A stretch of 64,000 nt of DNA from Candidatus Poribacteria bacterium (GTDB taxonomy: Bacteria > Poribacteria > WGA-4E > WGA-3G). The number at the start of each line of letters is the position of its first letter. Position 1 is the first letter of the stretch. Positions 17,902-26,552 of this stretch are shown piece after piece. The stretch is from contig JAPPII010000101.1 of the NCBI GenBank assembly GCA_028820845.1, forward strand, positions 27,591-91,590. Direction: 5' to 3'. A program made the translations under genes and the position numbers. The notes below the pieces were generated by a model. It had not been told where the DNA came from and did no database searches. It was given only the letters and a program-made list of their open reading frames with translations.

Positions 17902-18219
17902 TTAATCCGAATCAGTAGATTTAGTCTTTGATTCGCTACTCGTATCGGTTTTCGTTTCTTTCTTCTCGCCTTTGTCCGATGAAGTACTTTTGTCTGATGG
18001 TTCGCTTTTATCTTTCTTCGCTGATTCTTTGTACCCTTCACTCCGGTAGTCCGTGATGTAGAAACCGGAGCCTTTGAAAATCAACCCAGCACCTGCGCCG
18101 ATGAGCCGTTTCACTTTACCGTGGCATTCTGGGCACTCTTCAAGGGGTGGGGCAGTAATGCCCTGAAACCGCTCGAATTGATTATCGCAGGCGAGACATT
18201 TATACTCGTATGTAGGCAT
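17902..18219 (-). CDS. FmdB-family zinc ribbon protein
   Basis: A 105-residue protein with the N-terminus MPTYEYKCLACDNQFERFQG, a CxxC pair, then CPECHG as the second CxxC. This is the single zinc ribbon of the FmdB/CxxC_CXXC_SSSS family. Residues 42-55 (IGAGAGLIFKGSGF) are also typical. The C-terminal 45 residues are a low-complexity tail of Lys, Asp, Glu, Ser and Thr with no fold. Function is unknown for the family; a regulatory or metal-sensing role is often assumed. Next to a cation pump, metal sensing is tempting but unproven. Confidence 0.85.
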   Translation of the reverse strand: MPTYEYKCLACDNQFERFQGITAPPLEECPECHGKVKRLIGAGAGLIFKGSGFYITDYRSEGYKESAKKDKSEPSDKSTSSDKGEKKETKTDTSSESKTKSTDSD

Positions 18220-18272
18220 ATAAAACTATCCTCCATTTCTGACGTATTCTGCAAACAGGTATTTCTATAGGA

Positions 18273-18288
18273 GCGAGCTCCAGCTCGC
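18273..18288. repeat. Intergenic hairpin GCGAGCT-CC-AGCTCGC
   Basis: A perfect seven-base inverted repeat with a two-base loop in the gap between divergent genes; another member of the window's mixed set of short palindromes. Confidence 0.6.
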
Positions 18289-18429
18289 GACTCTTATCGA
18301 CTTCTGACTGCTGATAGCCGACTGCTAACAGCCATTGAAAAAGTTTGTTGCTAAAAACCAGATATTTTGGTAAATTTTAATCGTTACGTCCGCAAAAGTC
18401 AAGCGAATTTTTTGGAATCGGAGTTTTTT

Positions 18430-19788
18430 ATGTTTCGCCTTCCTATTGATGTAGAGAGCTTTCCGCTCGGTAAGGGACCCATGGTCATGTTGGTCCTTTT
18501 TCTTGTATCTACCCTTTTTATCTTCGGACGTTCCGAAGAAACGGGTGAGAATCTGGAATTTTGGATTTTCGCCAATACCCACTACGAGGAGTACCAAGCA
18601 CGCGTGCCGATTTTTGAGGCGCAGAACCCAGGGGTCAACGTGCAGCTTATCAATTTCGGCAACACAATGCACGATAAACTCCTCGCTGCGATGCTCTCGA
18701 ATTTCGGAGCACCCGATCTCGTTGAGGTCGAGATTACATCTATTGGTCGTTTTCTCAAAGGTGCAATTGACGAGGTCGGTTTCGTCGATCTCCGCCCCCG
18801 TTTGGAAAGCGAAGGTTGGATGGAGAAATTGGTCGTCAGTCGTTTTACGCCGTGGTCCTATCGAGGAAAGATTTTCGGAATCCCACACGATTTGCATCCT
18901 GTTGTGCTTCTCTATCGCGATGACCTCTTTAAAGCCGCAGGTGTTGAGATGACTGAGGTCGAAACGTGGGACGACTTTATCGTCGCTGGGAAAAAAGCGA
19001 CTCGCGATCTTGATGGCGATGGTGAAATCGATCAATACGCTATTGTCCTGGACCGGCGCACGGAGAGTGACTATTTCAGCCTGCTCCTCCAACAAGGCGG
19101 GGGCTTTTTTGATGAAGAAGGCAACGTCATTATTGACAGTGAACTCGCAATTGAAACCTTAGAGTTTTTCACATCGCTTTTCAACGAACATGAAATCGCC
19201 ACGCCAGTCTACGGGACATGGCACGGCGACCCCAGCAATTTTGCTGCCATGCAAGACGGTAAAATCCTCTCTATTCTCTCACCCGATTGGTACGTCGGGA
19301 TTCTCAAGAGTCAAGTGCCCCAGATGTCAGGCAAATGGAAGGCGATACCCATGCCAGCGTGGCATCCAGGGGGCAGACGGACGACGACACGTGGGGGCAC
19401 GATGATCGGGATGACCACGCAGTGCACAAATCCTGACAAAGCTTGGGAACTCCTCAAATTTACCTATTTTGACCGACCCGGACTCGTGAACCGGTATGAA
19501 ACAACACGAATTATACCGCCCCTCAAATCCGCATGGGATGCACCTATCTTTAAAGAACCTGACCCCTATTTGGGAGGACAACCGCTTGGAGACTTATTTA
19601 TCGAACTTGCACCCGATTTACCGCCACGTTACCAGAATCCCTACTGGTCGGAGGGAGCTGACCTGTTGAACGATGCTATTTTCGCCGCGGTAACAGAGAA
19701 GCAGACTCCCAGAGAAGCACTCACGGACCTTGCCGAGAAAGTCCGCGCACTTATTGCAAAAGACCAAGGACGCTGGGGGGAATTATAA
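18430..19788 (+). CDS. Extracellular sugar-binding protein of an ABC importer
   Basis: A family 1 solute-binding protein of 452 residues. The ATG at 18430 is chosen because it follows CGGAG and leads into a hydrophobic segment (PMVMLVLFLVSTLFIF) that would export or anchor it; the open frame begins earlier at 18367. The mature part shows the usual pattern: ANTHYEEYQARVPIFEAQNPG, PDLVEVEITSIGRF, DDLFKAAGVE, ETWDDFIVAGKKATRDLDGDG, and GTMIGMTTQCTNPDKAWELLKF. No lipobox is visible. It is followed by one MalF-type permease but not by the second permease or ATPase, which must be elsewhere. The substrate is likely an oligosaccharide or sugar derivative. Confidence 0.85.
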   Translation: MFRLPIDVESFPLGKGPMVMLVLFLVSTLFIFGRSEETGENLEFWIFANTHYEEYQARVPIFEAQNPGVNVQLINFGNTMHDKLLAAMLSNFGAPDLVEVEITSIGRFLKGAIDEVGFVDLRPRLESEGWMEKLVVSRFTPWSYRGKIFGIPHDLHPVVLLYRDDLFKAAGVEMTEVETWDDFIVAGKKATRDLDGDGEIDQYAIVLDRRTESDYFSLLLQQGGGFFDEEGNVIIDSELAIETLEFFTSLFNEHEIATPVYGTWHGDPSNFAAMQDGKILSILSPDWYVGILKSQVPQMSGKWKAIPMPAWHPGGRRTTTRGGTMIGMTTQCTNPDKAWELLKFTYFDRPGLVNRYETTRIIPPLKSAWDAPIFKEPDPYLGGQPLGDLFIELAPDLPPRYQNPYWSEGADLLNDAIFAAVTEKQTPREALTDLAEKVRALIAKDQGRWGEL

Positions 19789-19923
19789 TTTTCTCAAGCA
19801 GCATCGGACGATGAGACCCTCGGCCAAGGTCTGTAGCATTGCAACAACGGCAGCAATGCGAATTTGAAAGATAACGCTGCACACTATAGAGTTCCTGACA
19901 ACTCGCTTGCGATAATTAAAAAA

Positions 19924-20823
19924 ATGAGAACAAAACAGACAACATACCGTTTTTGGAATCAACAACAGAAAATCGCACCTTACCTTTTCATTGCACCATT
20001 TTATATACTCTTCGTTGTCTTTATGGGGTATCCACTCATTTCGTCGCTCGTGATGAGTCTCTATGAGATGCGCGGGTTCCAAAGTCGGATATTCGTCGGG
20101 ATCGGGAACTTCATAGATCTCTTCGGCGATCCAATCTTCTGGAAATCCCTCCGAAATACCGCCTATTTTGCCGCAGGCACGTTGACCCTCCAACTGCCGA
20201 TAGCACTCTTGTTAGCAATCCTGCTCAACTCCAAATTCGTCAGAGGGAAAAACATTCTCAGGCTTGCCTTCTTTGCACCCGTGTTGGTTGCGGGTGTTTT
20301 CGTCGCTATCATTTTTAACCTCGTCTACGACCAGCGGGCAGGCTTAGTAAACCAAGAATTCGTTTTCCTTGGTAAGGAGATTGGTTGGTTGAACGAAGAA
20401 AATTACGTGATGCCAGCGGTCATTCTAACCGGTGTTTGGCAGTGGGCAGGCTTTAACATGATTTATTTTTTGGCGGGTTTACAAGGCATCCGACAGGAAC
20501 TCTACGAAGCCGCAGCTGTTGACGGTGCGAATTGGTGGCAGGCGTTTCTACACGTTACACTTCCTTCCTTGCGACCTGTGATTGCTTTCGTTTTTGTTGT
20601 ATCGATGATAGGGTCGCTCCAGCTCTTTGATCTCCCCTATATTTTGACAAACGGTGGTGAACCCGCTGATGCCGGTTCAACGATCGTCATGTATCTCTAC
20701 AAAAACGGGTTTCAGTTCATGCGTCTCGGCTATGCAGCAACAATCGGCTGGGTGCTCTTTTTCATTATTGCTGTCATCTCAATCGTCCAATTAAAATTGC
20801 TCGGCATTTTCCGAGATGAATAG
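19924..20823 (+). CDS. ABC sugar permease, MalF/UgpA type
   Basis: An inner-membrane permease of 299 residues with six helices. The EAA loop EAAAVDGANWWQAFLHVTLP is complete, and IAPYLFIAPFYILFVVFMGYP at the front is the usual first helix. The ATG at 19924 starts just before that helix; a TTG at 19864 could extend it by 20 residues, but those residues are not family-like. It probably works with the binding protein just upstream. The MalG-type partner is absent from this locus, since hisA follows directly. Confidence 0.85.
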   Translation: MRTKQTTYRFWNQQQKIAPYLFIAPFYILFVVFMGYPLISSLVMSLYEMRGFQSRIFVGIGNFIDLFGDPIFWKSLRNTAYFAAGTLTLQLPIALLLAILLNSKFVRGKNILRLAFFAPVLVAGVFVAIIFNLVYDQRAGLVNQEFVFLGKEIGWLNEENYVMPAVILTGVWQWAGFNMIYFLAGLQGIRQELYEAAAVDGANWWQAFLHVTLPSLRPVIAFVFVVSMIGSLQLFDLPYILTNGGEPADAGSTIVMYLYKNGFQFMRLGYAATIGWVLFFIIAVISIVQLKLLGIFRDE

Positions 20824-20869
20824 TAGTAGGCACACGCCGTTGTGCCGTCAACTGTAGAAAGGAAAGACT

Positions 20870-21577
20870 TTGCAGATACTTCCCGCAATTGATCTTCGTG
20901 GTGGAAAATGTGTAAACCTCGTTCAGGGCATTGCGACACAAGAGACCGTCTTCTCAGACGCGCCTGTAGAAATGGCACTGCAGTGGCAGTCGGAAGGCGC
21001 GGAGTACCTCCACCTCGTAGATTTAGATGGCGCATTTCAGAACGAATCGATGAACCTCAACATCGTTAGCGAGATTGTCGCCGCACTTGAGATTCCTGTC
21101 CAACTCGGCGGCGGTATCCGTAGCATGGAACGCTTAGATACCGTGTTAGCATTGGGAGTCGATCGCGCCATTTTGGGCACAGTTGCCCTCAAACAACCCG
21201 ACTTCGTGAAGCAGGCCTGCGCGAAATATGGTGCCCGTATCGCTGTCGGTATTGATGCAAAGGACGGGATGGTCGCGACTGAGGGGTGGTTGGAGGTCTC
21301 TGAAAAATCCGCCGTTGAATTTGCGCAGGAGATGGCAGAGGTGCAGACGCTTATTTACACCGACATCAAGAGCGACGGCATGCTCAAGGGACCGAATGTC
21401 GAGGCAACCGCAGATATTATCAATGCCGTTTCCGCAAACGTGATTGCTTCGGGCGGTGTCACATCACTTGCTGACATAGCGGCTTTAAAAGGTATTGGTG
21501 CAAACGGTGCGATTGTCGGACGTGCTTTATACACCGGCGACCTCGCGCTCAGTGATGCTATCGCTGCTGCGAGTTAA
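20870..21577 (+). CDS. hisA: Phosphoribosylformimino-AICAR phosphate isomerase HisA
   Basis: HisA opens the ribose ring of ProFAR to give PRFAR in histidine synthesis. It is a (beta/alpha)8 barrel of 235 residues. The first catalytic Asp lies in PAIDLRGGKCV (Asp8), and the second in YTDIKSDGM. Phosphate-binding loops are LGGGIR, ASGGVTS and GRALYTG. The start is TTG at 20870, preceded by AAGGAAAG. No other his gene is nearby, so the pathway is scattered in this genome or this is a split operon. The 46-base spacing after the permease allows read-through. Confidence 0.93.
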   Translation: MQILPAIDLRGGKCVNLVQGIATQETVFSDAPVEMALQWQSEGAEYLHLVDLDGAFQNESMNLNIVSEIVAALEIPVQLGGGIRSMERLDTVLALGVDRAILGTVALKQPDFVKQACAKYGARIAVGIDAKDGMVATEGWLEVSEKSAVEFAQEMAEVQTLIYTDIKSDGMLKGPNVEATADIINAVSANVIASGGVTSLADIAALKGIGANGAIVGRALYTGDLALSDAIAAAS

Positions 21578-21635
21578 AAGGCGGATTTTTTACAAGGGCT
21601 TGCCGTTTCCGAACAAAATCTGCTTCATGCCCCGC

Positions 21636-21662
21636 GGTAGGTGAGGTTTCCAACCTCACCGG
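21636..21662. repeat. Hairpin repeat of the GGTRAGG family
   Basis: Arms GGTGAGGTT and AACCTCACC around TCC. It differs from the copies at 21, 8762 and 22971 by paired changes that keep the stem intact. Confidence 0.8.
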
Positions 21663-21693
21663 TCTGTTCTATAATTGTCTGAAACGGTTTACC

Positions 21694-21723
21694 TTGACAT
21701 CGTAGACCTTTGGCGTTTATAAT
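21694..21723 (+). promoter_or_regulatory. Sigma70-type promoter for the toxin-antitoxin cluster
   Basis: TTGACA (21694-21699) and TATAAT (21718-21723) are 18 bases apart, with the first ATG of the cluster at 21738. Confidence 0.75.
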
Positions 21724-21737
21724 TACCTTAGGAGTTA

Positions 21738-21956
21738 ATGACTAAAATGGCAAACTATGAACTTGATGAAATTCACAAAATCCGCCGAGAGATATCAGCT
21801 CGGTTCGACCACGACGTGGACAAACTGATTGCACATTATCACGCATTAGAGGAAGAATACCGGAAGTCAGGCAAATACAAATTCGTGGATCCACCGTCAG
21901 AGAAACCGAAGGAAAGAGGAAGATATAATGAAGCTTTCAAAAAAGCGACTTTCTGA
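21738..21956 (+). CDS. Small antitoxin-like protein, copy 1
   Basis: A 72-residue protein with MANYELDEIHKIRREIS near its start, followed by FDHDVDKLIAHYHALEEEY and a Pro-rich end. A paralogue with the same opening lies at 22697, directly after a PIN toxin. Such short helical proteins with an EIxxIRxEI pattern are common partners of PIN-type toxins, so I infer an antitoxin role. GGAG sits three bases before the ATG at 21738; a second ATG three codons later is a possible start. The 3' end overlaps the BrnA-like gene by 29 bases. Confidence 0.6.
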   Translation: MTKMANYELDEIHKIRREISARFDHDVDKLIAHYHALEEEYRKSGKYKFVDPPSEKPKERGRYNEAFKKATF

Positions 21957-22161
21957 AATTGAGAACCTTCCTGAGGACACAATTGATACATCAGACATCC
22001 CCGAACTTGATGATGACTTCTGGAAAAATGCCCAGCGGATTGTCCCCGAAAATTATCTTGCGATTGAACACGAAATCTTGGAATGGTTCAAGGAACAGGA
22101 ACAAGATTACCACGATCAGATAAATACGGTGCTTCGGGCGTATATGGAGGCACATAGATAA
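21928..22161 (+). CDS. BrnA/DUF4415-like antitoxin
   Basis: A 77-residue protein ending in LEWFKEQEQDYHDQINTVLR followed by AYMEAHR, the ribbon-helix-helix-like C-terminus of BrnA (DUF4415) antitoxins, where the pattern LxWFxxxGxxYQxxxNxxLRxYxxxxx is usual. The middle DIPELDDDFWKNAQRIVP is also BrnA-like. BrnA normally neutralises a BrnT ribonuclease encoded just upstream. No BrnT is present here; a small antitoxin-like gene overlaps its start instead. AGAGGAAGA precedes the ATG. A decayed second copy lies at 26553. It may be an orphan antitoxin or a regulator of the local promoter. Confidence 0.7.
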   Translation: MKLSKKRLSEIENLPEDTIDTSDIPELDDDFWKNAQRIVPENYLAIEHEILEWFKEQEQDYHDQINTVLRAYMEAHR

Positions 22162-22215
22162 ATCAACGCATGGTTTGCTTTACCGGGACACGTAAATCTT
22201 TGGAGGTTACAATTA

Positions 22216-22704
22216 TTGCATAACGAAACACAAAATCGTGTCTATATTGAAACGACAATTCCGAGTTTTTACTACACGTTGCGCACAGATATTGAATCAC
22301 TTGCTAGGCAAAGTTGGACCCGGAAATGGTGGTCGGAATACGCGGATCAATTCACCCTTGTCTCAAGTGCTGCTGTTATTGAGGAGCTCCGCAAAGGGAT
22401 AGGTGAAAAAACGCAAGAGCGTATCGACTTGGTAGAGAATCTTGAAATACTGACAGTTACTACTGAGGTTAATCAAGTCGCAGAAATCTACATAGACCGG
22501 TTAATAATGCCTCGAGGTCTGTTCGGGGACGCACATCATGTAGCACTTGCTTCGTGTTACAATGTAGATGTGCTTTTAACATGGAATTGTAAACATATCG
22601 CGAATCTTGATAAAACTTATCGTATCCGGCAGGTAAATCGTGAACTTGGTTTACCAACGCCGGAATTGGCGACACCTCTAAACTATTTTGGAGTTGATGA
22701 CTAA
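22216..22704 (+). CDS. PIN-domain toxin (VapC-like)
   Basis: A 162-residue PIN-like ribonuclease. The first acidic site is in VYIETTIPSFYY (Glu rather than Asp), the next Glu in IEELRKG, the third acidic group in GLFGDAHHVALAS, and LLTWNCKHIAN is the typical last strand and turn. Such toxins cleave tRNA, rRNA or mRNA when freed from an antitoxin. The start is TTG at 22216 with GGAGG nine bases upstream. The next gene starts inside its stop region (ATGACTAA), as expected for a coupled toxin-antitoxin pair in toxin-first order. Confidence 0.75.
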   Translation: MHNETQNRVYIETTIPSFYYTLRTDIESLARQSWTRKWWSEYADQFTLVSSAAVIEELRKGIGEKTQERIDLVENLEILTVTTEVNQVAEIYIDRLIMPRGLFGDAHHVALASCYNVDVLLTWNCKHIANLDKTYRIRQVNRELGLPTPELATPLNYFGVDD

Positions 22705-22909
22705 AATGGCTAACTATGAACTTGACGAAATTCACAGAATTCGAAGGGAAATCTCTAAAAAATTCAATCACGATGCCAGAAAACTGGGCGAATACTACCG
22801 CGAGTTAGATAAAAAATACCGGAAGTCTGGAAAGTATAAATTCGTAGATCCGCCACCAGAAAAGCCTAAAAAAGTAGCGAAATCGACGAATGAAGAGGCT
22901 GCAGATTGA
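22697..22909 (+). CDS. Small antitoxin-like protein, copy 2 (PIN partner)
   Basis: A 70-residue paralogue of the protein at 21738, with the shared opening MANYELDEIHRIRREIS and the shared YRKSGKYKFVDPP. It starts at the ATG at 22697, overlapping the PIN toxin by eight bases; GGAG is three bases upstream. Coupling to the toxin makes it the likely antitoxin. The C-terminus (KKVAKSTNEEAAD) differs from copy 1. The two copies suggest duplication of a module within this cluster. Confidence 0.65.
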   Translation: MTKMANYELDEIHRIRREISKKFNHDARKLGEYYRELDKKYRKSGKYKFVDPPPEKPKKVAKSTNEEAAD

Positions 22910-22970
22910 CTAAAATATTTCTGTACACGCTGAGATTTTGTCAGGAATTAGGTCGGAGAAACCCCAACCC

Positions 22971-22996
22971 GGTAGGCACGGTTTCCTAACCGTGCC
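22971..22996. repeat. Hairpin repeat of the GGTRAGG family
   Basis: Arms GGCACGGTT and AACCGTGCC around TCCT. Paired changes relative to the other copies keep the stem. It lies just upstream of the helicase-RuvC-TPR gene. Confidence 0.8.
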
Positions 22997-23050
22997 AATC
23001 ACAATGTCCAAGTAATTCTAACGTTTCTTATAAACCCAAACGAACCTAAG

Positions 23051-26000
23051 ATGTCGAAACTTTTAAAAGGCTTGAATTCTTCGCAACGAGAAGCTGTTAC
23101 ACACGGAACAGGCCCTCTTCTAATTATTGCAGGGCCTGGTTCAGGTAAGACGCGAACGGTTGTTCATTCTATTGCTTATGCTATAGAAAACAGAGTACAA
23201 CCAGACCAGATTTTGGCATTTAGTTTTACTGTAAAAGCCAGCGAGGAATTGCGAGATCGGGTGAAAGAAATTGTAGGGGAAAAGAAAGGAAAACTCGTTA
23301 ATATATCTACATTCCACAGTTTCTGTCGAAACGTCTTGAAGGAGGATATTGATAGACTCGGTAGAGGTTACACACCGAATTTTAAAGCCTTAGAGGAGAA
23401 AGATCAGAGAAAAATTGTTGAAAATTTAACGCGTATTAACAAACGACAGGTACGCGCCGAGGTTGACTATATACAATTTCATAGATTTCCTAAAGCTGAA
23501 AATGTTCTTAATTTTATTAAAAAGTGTAAAGCGAGAGAAATTTTTCCATCAGATGCTGGAAATCAAGTCCCCGATCCTGATAATTCGGAAGCCTATATAA
23601 AAATTTATGAAAGTTATGAGCAGCTTCTTAGGACTAACGGCTGGATTGATTACGAGAGTCAGCAAGTTTTTACTGATAAACTTCTTAGAGAGGTTCCGGA
23701 TATTAGGGGAAAATGGCAGAATAAGTTCGGACTAATTTTTGTTGACGAATACCAAGACACAGATCCAACGCAGTATCGGATCATCAAAAACCTTGCTCAG
23801 AAGCATTTGAATTTGCGTGTTGTCGGTGACGATGACCAAGGAATTTACGGGTGGCGAGGTGCTGACATCCAGAATATATTAAACTTTGAGAGAGACTACC
23901 CTAATGCTAAGGTAATTTCGCTTGAACAAAATTATCGTTCAACGCAAAGGATAATTGAAACCTCTCGAGCTTTGGCGGAATTTAATCCAGAGCGTCGAGA
24001 GAAAGAACTATTCACACGGAATTCTGAGGGAGAGAAGGTAAAATACCTCCATTGTATAACCGATGAAGAAGAAGCTTCTACTATTGCCACTTTCATCCAT
24101 GAGACTGTTGATGGAGGTAGTCAATTACCAAGCGATTTTGCTGTGTTATACCGCACCAATAAACAAGCAGACCCTTTTAAAAAGGCTTTCAATGACTTAG
24201 GAATTCGGTATCATGTACTCGATGATTCCATCAGTACGGACACAATCGGTGTGTCTCTGATGACGATCCATAAATCTAAGGGCTTAGAATTTCCGAATGT
24301 ATTTGTTACGGGAATATGTCAGGATTTGTTACCACATTATCACAATCGTGACGAAAAGAACTGGGATGAGGAACTGCGGTTACTTTATGTAGCAATGACT
24401 CGCGCGAAAAATTGGTTATGCCTCTCTTCCTATGAGAGAGACGATCAGTATCCACGCGGAAGCTCTCCATTTTTAGAGTATATTCCTTCTCATCTTCTTG
24501 AATCCGTAGATACGCTTGAAAACATTCCTATCCTACCGATTCCAGAAGACTCCGAAGGAGCAACCGAATATCTTGAACCATTGCCTGAGAAACTACTTGG
24601 GAATGGTATGACTGTCCTGGGGGTAGACCCAGGTAATATCGGTGCTAAAACGACAAATGTAGGATGGTCTATTACGCAAAAGTCGTTTGATGGTTATACC
24701 GTTGTTGACTATGGCACCCTAAACCCACTCGGACAAGCGAATGACAAATCAGAAAAAATTAAACGGAAAATTGACGCACTGATAACCTTACGCTCTCCTG
24801 ATGCAATTGCAGTTGAACAGATTGAAGTCGGAAAGGACGCAACAAAAGAAGATTGGTTCTTTTATGTCGCTGGATGTGTCGCAACCATAAGAAGTATTGC
24901 CCATCAGCACGGAGTTGAATGTCAACTCTATACGCCCCAGCAAGTCAAGTATATTGCTACGAGTAAGAGAAACGCATCTAAACAGGAAGTCCAAAAAGGA
25001 GTCATGCGAATATGTAACCTCCAACAAATGCCAGAACCTCACCATTCCGCTGATGCAATCGCGGCAAGCCTGTGTTACCTCAGAAACTACCTGAACTCTT
25101 CACGCTTTGAAGGCAATAAGCGAAAACAGGAATCCTATGAAGCAGGCTGCGATTACTTGAATAATGGGCAATATAACGCAGCGGCTTCCAAGTTCCAAGA
25201 AGCGATAAACATAGATCCTGTTTACACCGACGCACATTGTGGACTGGGACGGGTGTACATTGGACAGGGGGACTTAGAAGCAGCGGAGAATACGGCTAAA
25301 AAATCCTTAACGCTTGCGGAAAATAATCATACAAATTCGCAGAATCTTTTGAAGTCTATAAAGTGTTACCACTCTGGTTGCAATTCCTTGAACAATAGCG
25401 GATGGAACATAGCAATTGGCAAATTTCAGGAATCTATAAACTTAGAACCCATTTTTACCGAAGCACATTGTGGACTTAGTAAGGCATACCTGGAGGTAGG
25501 TAAGCTGGAAGCCGCTAAAGGTGCAGCCGAAGAAGCTTTAAGACTCAGGGACGAATATCCAGAGGCCTTGACGCTTTTGAAGCTTGTAAAGATGAGATAT
25601 TACTACAACGGCAAGAAGTGCTTTAACCGTGAAAACTACGATCAAGCGATTTTAGAATTTCAAAGGGCCATAGAAATTGACTCAAAGTTTATAGGGGCGC
25701 ATCTTTTCCTTGGCAAGACTTACTTTCAACTCGGAAATCTTGAAGAAGCAGAAAAAGAAACCGAAAAGGCTCTGGCGGTTAACCGAGACTATGAACATGC
25801 TAAGGAACTGTTAGAAAAAATAAAGCAAAAGCACAAAGAGCAAGGTGATGACTATCGGAAGCAGAAAGCGTACGACAAAGCACTGAAATCCTACCAGCAC
25901 GCCATACGCATTGACGATAAATATAAGGAAGCCTATCACAATCTTGGCATCCTTTATCGGGTTATGAAAGAATACGACAAAGCGATACAGGCTTATGAGA

Positions 26001-26545
26001 AAGCGATAGAGATTGATAAATGGAGTCACGTGACTTATAGGGATCTTAGTTTCGTTTACCGTAAAATAGGTGATCCTGATAAGGCAGTAGACTTACTAAA
26101 ACGTGCAATTGCAATTAAGCCGGATTACCAAAGAGCATATCATAATCTCGCTGATACTTACTTTCAAATGAAAAACCTACAAGATGCAAGCAAAAACGTG
26201 TTAAAGGCTTTAGAGTTGCCTGGCAACCATTCGGATACTCACAAACTTTCAAAGAAAATACGAGATGCTTACTTAGATCAGGGACAGGATAGCTTTAACC
26301 GGGATGATATCGATGCAGCAGAAATTTCTGCTAAAGCGGCTTTAGAACTTGATCATAACAATCAAATTGCTCACAAACTTTTGGATGATATAAAGGAAAA
26401 GTACTATAAAGATGCTTTGACTTATCTTAAACAGGGCAAATGGAAATCTGTAGAGAAGTTCGCGAAAAAAGCATTGAGAATCGAATTGAGCGGGAGAAGG
26501 GTGAAACAATTCGCCCGTCGAGTCGCAAAACGTATCGGGATATAA
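23051..26545 (+). CDS. UvrD-type helicase / RuvC-type resolvase / TPR fusion protein
   Basis: A 1164-residue protein with three parts. Residues 1-470 are an SF1 (UvrD/Rep) DNA helicase with all main motifs: Q motif LNSSQREAV, Walker A GPGSGKT (28-34), Walker B VDEYQD (231-236), VVGDDDQGIYGWRGA, EQNYRST, MTIHKSKGLEF and LLYVAMTRAK. Residues about 517-685 are a RuvC-like nuclease: GVDPG (Asp526), IAVEQI (Glu589) and HHSADAIA (His665 and Asp668), matching the four metal-binding positions of RuvC. From about 694 to the end is an array of TPR repeats. A helicase, a junction nuclease and a protein-binding array in one chain is unusual and suggests a self-contained DNA-processing or defence factor. 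It sits between toxin-antitoxin genes. Its ribosome-binding site is weak. Confidence 0.85.
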   Translation: MSKLLKGLNSSQREAVTHGTGPLLIIAGPGSGKTRTVVHSIAYAIENRVQPDQILAFSFTVKASEELRDRVKEIVGEKKGKLVNISTFHSFCRNVLKEDIDRLGRGYTPNFKALEEKDQRKIVENLTRINKRQVRAEVDYIQFHRFPKAENVLNFIKKCKAREIFPSDAGNQVPDPDNSEAYIKIYESYEQLLRTNGWIDYESQQVFTDKLLREVPDIRGKWQNKFGLIFVDEYQDTDPTQYRIIKNLAQKHLNLRVVGDDDQGIYGWRGADIQNILNFERDYPNAKVISLEQNYRSTQRIIETSRALAEFNPERREKELFTRNSEGEKVKYLHCITDEEEASTIATFIHETVDGGSQLPSDFAVLYRTNKQADPFKKAFNDLGIRYHVLDDSISTDTIGVSLMTIHKSKGLEFPNVFVTGICQDLLPHYHNRDEKNWDEELRLLYVAMTRAKNWLCLSSYERDDQYPRGSSPFLEYIPSHLLESVDTLENIPILPIPEDSEGATEYLEPLPEKLLGNGMTVLGVDPGNIGAKTTNVGWSITQKSFDGYTVVDYGTLNPLGQANDKSEKIKRKIDALITLRSPDAIAVEQIEVGKDATKEDWFFYVAGCVATIRSIAHQHGVECQLYTPQQVKYIATSKRNASKQEVQKGVMRICNLQQMPEPHHSADAIAASLCYLRNYLNSSRFEGNKRKQESYEAGCDYLNNGQYNAAASKFQEAINIDPVYTDAHCGLGRVYIGQGDLEAAENTAKKSLTLAENNHTNSQNLLKSIKCYHSGCNSLNNSGWNIAIGKFQESINLEPIFTEAHCGLSKAYLEVGKLEAAKGAAEEALRLRDEYPEALTLLKLVKMRYYYNGKKCFNRENYDQAILEFQRAIEIDSKFIGAHLFLGKTYFQLGNLEEAEKETEKALAVNRDYEHAKELLEKIKQKHKEQGDDYRKQKAYDKALKSYQHAIRIDDKYKEAYHNLGILYRVMKEYDKAIQAYEKAIEIDKWSHVTYRDLSFVYRKIGDPDKAVDLLKRAIAIKPDYQRAYHNLADTYFQMKNLQDASKNVLKALELPGNHSDTHKLSKKIRDAYLDQGQDSFNRDDIDAAEISAKAALELDHNNQIAHKLLDDIKEKYYKDALTYLKQGKWKSVEKFAKKALRIELSGRRVKQFARRVAKRIGI

Positions 26546-26552
26546 GGATACA

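Noticed and set aside
17877-18041. N-terminal extension of the cation pump
   Set aside because: It is the reverse reading of the FmdB-like gene's tail, and a good ribosome-binding site precedes the GTG at 17876.
20870-21577. A histidine operon
   Set aside because: Only hisA is present; the flanking genes are a sugar permease and a toxin-antitoxin cluster.
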